In this document: positions 6,052-8,328 of the stretch, one piece after another
How the letters are laid out: each line of letters starts with the position of its first letter
How positions within the stretch are numbered: position 1 is the first letter of the stretch
DNA from: Prevotellaceae bacterium
GTDB taxonomy: Bacteria > Bacteroidota > Bacteroidia > Bacteroidales > UBA932
DNA length: 8,328 nt
Direction: 5' to 3'
Assembly: GCA_031259935.1 (NCBI GenBank)
Contig: JAIRKV010000117.1
Location: 1 to 8,328 of the forward strand
The notes under the pieces: generated by a model
Told to the model about the DNA's origin: nothing
What the model saw: only the letters and a program-made list of their open reading frames with translations
The model's database searches: none
Made by a program: the position numbers and the translations under genes

Positions 6052-6128
6052 AAATTGTATTTACATGTTCTTTTTACACATTTGACATATTTAGTTTTGG
6101 AAAATAGTAAAATCAATGAAATTTTATG

Positions 6129-6136
6129 TATTTTTG
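6129..6136 (+). promoter_or_regulatory. Candidate -7 element upstream of lptB
   Basis: TATTTTTG matches TAnnTTTG exactly and lies 56 bp before the lptB ATG. The nearest TTTG upstream (6096-6099) is 29 bp away, too far for a normal -33 box. A second TAnnTTTG, TAGTTTTG, occurs at 6092-6099, also without a well-placed partner. Either could be the start region; the call rests on the -7 match alone. Confidence 0.4.
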
Positions 6137-6191
6137 CAAGGCGTTTATGCGTAAAAACGTAGATTATGAACAGAAAAACAGGAATAAATAA

Positions 6192-6926
6192 ATGAAGTTA
6201 CATGCAAAAAATTTGGTAAAACGTTATGGAACTCGAACTGTTGTAAATGGTGTGTCCATTGAGGTTGAACAGGGCGAGATTGTTGGTTTGCTTGGTCCAA
6301 ACGGAGCCGGAAAAACTACTTCATTTTACATGATTGTAGGTTTGGTAAAACCAAATTCGGGACGTATTTTTCTCGAAAATATTGAAATCACCAACGAGCC
6401 GATGTATAAACGCGCACAACGCGGACTGTCTTATTTATCGCAGGAAGCATCGGTATTTCGCAAATTGAGCGTTGAAGATAATTTGAGTTCAATACTGGAA
6501 ATGACAAATCTTACAAAAGAACAGCAGAAAGAAAAAATGGAACGTTTACTTAGCGAATTTGGATTGAATCGTGTGCGTAAAAGTTTGGGAATTCAACTTT
6601 CGGGCGGTGAGCGTCGCCGCTGCGAAATTGCTCGCGCTCTTGCCATTGACCCTAAATTTATTTTGCTCGATGAACCTTTTGCCGGTGTCGATCCAATTGC
6701 TGTTGAAGACATTCAGAAAATTGTTGCCGATTTGAAAAATAGAAATATCGGCGTGATAATTACCGACCATAATGTAGATGAAACCTTATCGATAACAGAC
6801 CATGCTTATTTATTGTACGAAGGCAATATTCTTAAAGCAGGCACGTCTGAAGAACTTAGCGCCGACCCCGAAGTTCGTAAAAAATATCTCGGTCAGCATT
6901 TTGAACTGAAACGCAGAACTTTTTGA
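6192..6926 (+). CDS. lptB: LPS export ABC transporter ATPase LptB
   Basis: The cytoplasmic ATPase that, with LptF and LptG in the inner membrane, extracts lipopolysaccharide and drives it toward LptC/LptA and the outer membrane. The 244-aa protein is a single nucleotide-binding domain. It shows Walker A GPNGAGKT (35-42), the Q-loop glutamine in YLSQEASVFR (81-90), the signature LSGGERRR (136-143), Walker B FILLDEPFAG (156-165), the D-loop GVDP (165-168) and the switch histidine in ITDHNV (H193). The combination SGGERRR, EPFAGVDPIAV and ITDHNV is typical of LptB and separates it from the similar LivF/LivG subunits. AGGA at 6180-6183, 8 bp before the ATG, is a good ribosome-binding site by Bacteroidetes standards. 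lptA, lptC and lptFG are not adjacent, so it stands apart from its partners, unlike the E. coli cluster. Confidence 0.93.
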   Translation: MKLHAKNLVKRYGTRTVVNGVSIEVEQGEIVGLLGPNGAGKTTSFYMIVGLVKPNSGRIFLENIEITNEPMYKRAQRGLSYLSQEASVFRKLSVEDNLSSILEMTNLTKEQQKEKMERLLSEFGLNRVRKSLGIQLSGGERRRCEIARALAIDPKFILLDEPFAGVDPIAVEDIQKIVADLKNRNIGVIITDHNVDETLSITDHAYLLYEGNILKAGTSEELSADPEVRKKYLGQHFELKRRTF

Positions 6927-7000
6927 AATAAAAATATTTACAGTTGAAACAAATTATAAATTTATATATTAATTATAACTGAATAAAACAAGTAAGAATA

Positions 7001-8328
7001 ATGAAAAAAACACTGTTTACAATAATGCTGTTTGCTGCAATACAGACAAACATGCAGGCGCAAAACGGAAGTATCAGCGCTGAAAATCTTTTGCAAATCA
7101 AAAAAGCTTACGCCAACACGGCATCCGACAGAGCAATTCGTAATGCAATTGCAAATATTGATATAAATAAACTTGCCGAAAATGCCGACAATCAAACAAA
7201 ACTGAACGGCGATTTCAGTGATAAAGTTAAAACGAAAGGCATCACCAATCAAAAAAGCAGCGGACGTTGCTGGCTGTTTACAGGTTTGAATGTTTTGCGC
7301 GCCCAGGCTATTGCACAGCATAATTTACCTGAATTACAACTGAGTCCGAATTATAATTTTTTCTATGACCAGTTGGAAAAAAGCAATCTGTTTTTGCAGG
7401 GAATAATCGATACGCGCAGCAAACCTGTAAACGACAGAATGGTTGAATGGCTTTTGAAAAATCCTGTCGGAGATGGAGGAACTTATACGGGAGTAGCAGA
7501 TTTGGTTGCAAAGTACGGAGTTGTTCCGCAAGATGTTATGCCTGAAACAAATTCGAGCAACAGCACTTCGCGTCTGAATCATTTGCTTGCCCTCAAACTT
7601 CGCGAATTTGCTGTCGAACTGCGCAATATGCCCGAAAATACAAAGCCCGAAGCCATCGCAAACAGAAAAACAGAAATGCTGGGAACAGTATATCGGATAT
7701 TAGCGTTAAATCTTGGTGAACCTGTACAGAAATTCACATGGTCGCGAAAAAACAGCGAAGGTAAAATAATTGAAACCAAAGAATATACGCCACTTTCGTT
7801 TTATAATGAACTTTTCGGAAACGATTTAATCAACAGTTACATAATGTTGATGAACGATCCAAGCCGCGAATTTTATAAAGTTTACGAGATTGATTTCGAC
7901 CGTCACATGTACGATGGACATAACTGGCTGTATATAAATCTTCCAATAGACGAAATTAAAAATATGGCTGTAAAAAGTATAAAAGCAAACAAAGCCATGT
8001 ATTTCAGTTGCGATGCAGGTAAATTTTTGAACAGAGAAAAAGGCACTCTTGATGTTAATAACTTTGATTACGAATCACTTTTGGGCACAACTTTCAGAAT
8101 GAACAAAAAAGAGCGAATTATGACTTTTGCCAGCGGTTCGTCGCATGCCATGTCGCTTATTGCAGTTGATATTGATGCAGGCGGCAATATTAAAAAATGG
8201 ATGGTCGAAAACAGTTGGGGAGATACCGGATATAAAGGCAATTTGATAATATCCGACGAATGGTTTGCCGAGTATATGTTTCGTCTGGTTGTTGAAAAAC
8301 AATTTGTTCCTGCAAATATTTTAGAACT
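7001..8328 (+). CDS. pepC: Exported aminopeptidase C/bleomycin hydrolase-like cysteine peptidase (C1B), 3' end missing
   Basis: A papain-fold cysteine peptidase of the PepC/bleomycin hydrolase family, which usually forms a hexameric barrel and trims residues from peptide N-termini. The frame is open from the ATG at 7001 to the window end: 442 complete codons, probably lacking only a short C-terminal tail. The catalytic triad and oxyanion glutamine are all visible: Q84 and C90 in NQKSSGRCWLF (83-93), H382 in SGSSHAMSLIAVD (378-390) and N404 in KWMVENSWGD (399-408). The family block GDGGTYTGVADLVAKYGVVP (157-176) supports the assignment. Residues 1-20 form a classical signal peptide (MKK, hydrophobic core, likely cleavage at QA|QN), so this version should be exported to the periplasm, unlike cytoplasmic lactococcal PepC. 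It lies 74 bp after lptB with no clear promoter or Shine-Dalgarno, so co-transcription is possible. Confidence 0.92.
   Translation, partial: MKKTLFTIMLFAAIQTNMQAQNGSISAENLLQIKKAYANTASDRAIRNAIANIDINKLAENADNQTKLNGDFSDKVKTKGITNQKSSGRCWLFTGLNVLRAQAIAQHNLPELQLSPNYNFFYDQLEKSNLFLQGIIDTRSKPVNDRMVEWLLKNPVGDGGTYTGVADLVAKYGVVPQDVMPETNSSNSTSRLNHLLALKLREFAVELRNMPENTKPEAIANRKTEMLGTVYRILALNLGEPVQKFTWSRKNSEGKIIETKEYTPLSFYNELFGNDLINSYIMLMNDPSREFYKVYEIDFDRHMYDGHNWLYINLPIDEIKNMAVKSIKANKAMYFSCDAGKFLNREKGTLDVNNFDYESLLGTTFRMNKKERIMTFASGSSHAMSLIAVDIDAGGNIKKWMVENSWGDTGYKGNLIISDEWFAEYMFRLVVEKQFVPANILE

Noticed and set aside
6927..7000. Promoter or terminator between lptB and the PepC-like gene
   Set aside because: No TAnnTTTG element is present. 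The CAGTT/AACTG arms (6941-6945 with 6977-6981) enclose only AT-rich DNA with no T-run after them, too weak to call.
6962..7321. 119-codon minus-strand ORF
   Set aside because: It lies antisense to the PepC-like gene, whose frame carries the family's catalytic cysteine motif; the antisense protein has no recognisable features.
7308..7779. Further minus-strand ORFs of 66-82 codons
   Set aside because: All overlap the strongly supported PepC-like coding frame and each other; they are shadow frames.
1..8328. A new defence, toxin-antitoxin or mobile genetic system
   Set aside because: Every gene of credible length matches a well-known housekeeping family. There is no transposase, integrase, nuclease-helicase pair or small toxin-like gene pair; the only unexplained sequence is non-coding.

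Overview
This window looks like ordinary chromosomal DNA from an AT-rich member of the Bacteroidetes (Bacteroidota). Three things support this. Several genes have TAnnTTTG-type promoter -7 elements instead of TATAAT. Shine-Dalgarno sequences are weak or absent at most starts. The proteins themselves are Bacteroidetes-like: a stand-alone proline dehydrogenase, the long (about 400 aa) QueA-like protein and an exported PepC-type peptidase.

Layout from left to right. The first 237 bases are the 3' end of a proline dehydrogenase gene (+). A QueA-type tRNA ribosyltransferase-isomerase (+, 319-1521) follows. Three minus-strand genes come next and read leftward from about 4.6 kb: a beta-CASP metallo-beta-lactamase-fold RNase-like protein (4593-3190), adenine phosphoribosyltransferase apt (3158-2598) and a lipoprotein M48 metalloprotease (2432-1563). 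The first two are 31 bp apart and probably share the promoter at 4619-4652. The M48 gene has its own well-matched promoter at 2472-2503. An 813-bp non-coding stretch (4594-5406) then separates this group from three plus-strand genes: an AAG/MPG-type 3-methyladenine DNA glycosylase (5407-6003), the LPS-transport ATPase gene lptB (6192-6926) and a secreted aminopeptidase C/bleomycin-hydrolase-like cysteine peptidase (from 7001, running off the right edge). The last gene is open to the window end, with all but its extreme C-terminus visible.

The genes are housekeeping functions: amino-acid catabolism, tRNA modification, purine salvage, RNA processing, DNA repair, envelope biogenesis and periplasmic proteolysis. 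They do not form one pathway. Three products act at or beyond the inner membrane: the M48 lipoprotein, LptB on the cytoplasmic face, and the exported PepC-like peptidase.

I found no mobile element with a transposase, no CRISPR array, no tRNA or rRNA, and no convincing new multi-gene system. The part not explained by genes is the 4594-5406 intergenic region. It holds two diverged direct copies (plus a fragment) of a repeat unit, one with a REP-like core resembling the widespread 'GTCATTGCGAG...GAAGCAATCC' family. It also holds several long inverted repeats and a perfect 20-bp palindrome. That region is the most worthwhile target for a second look.
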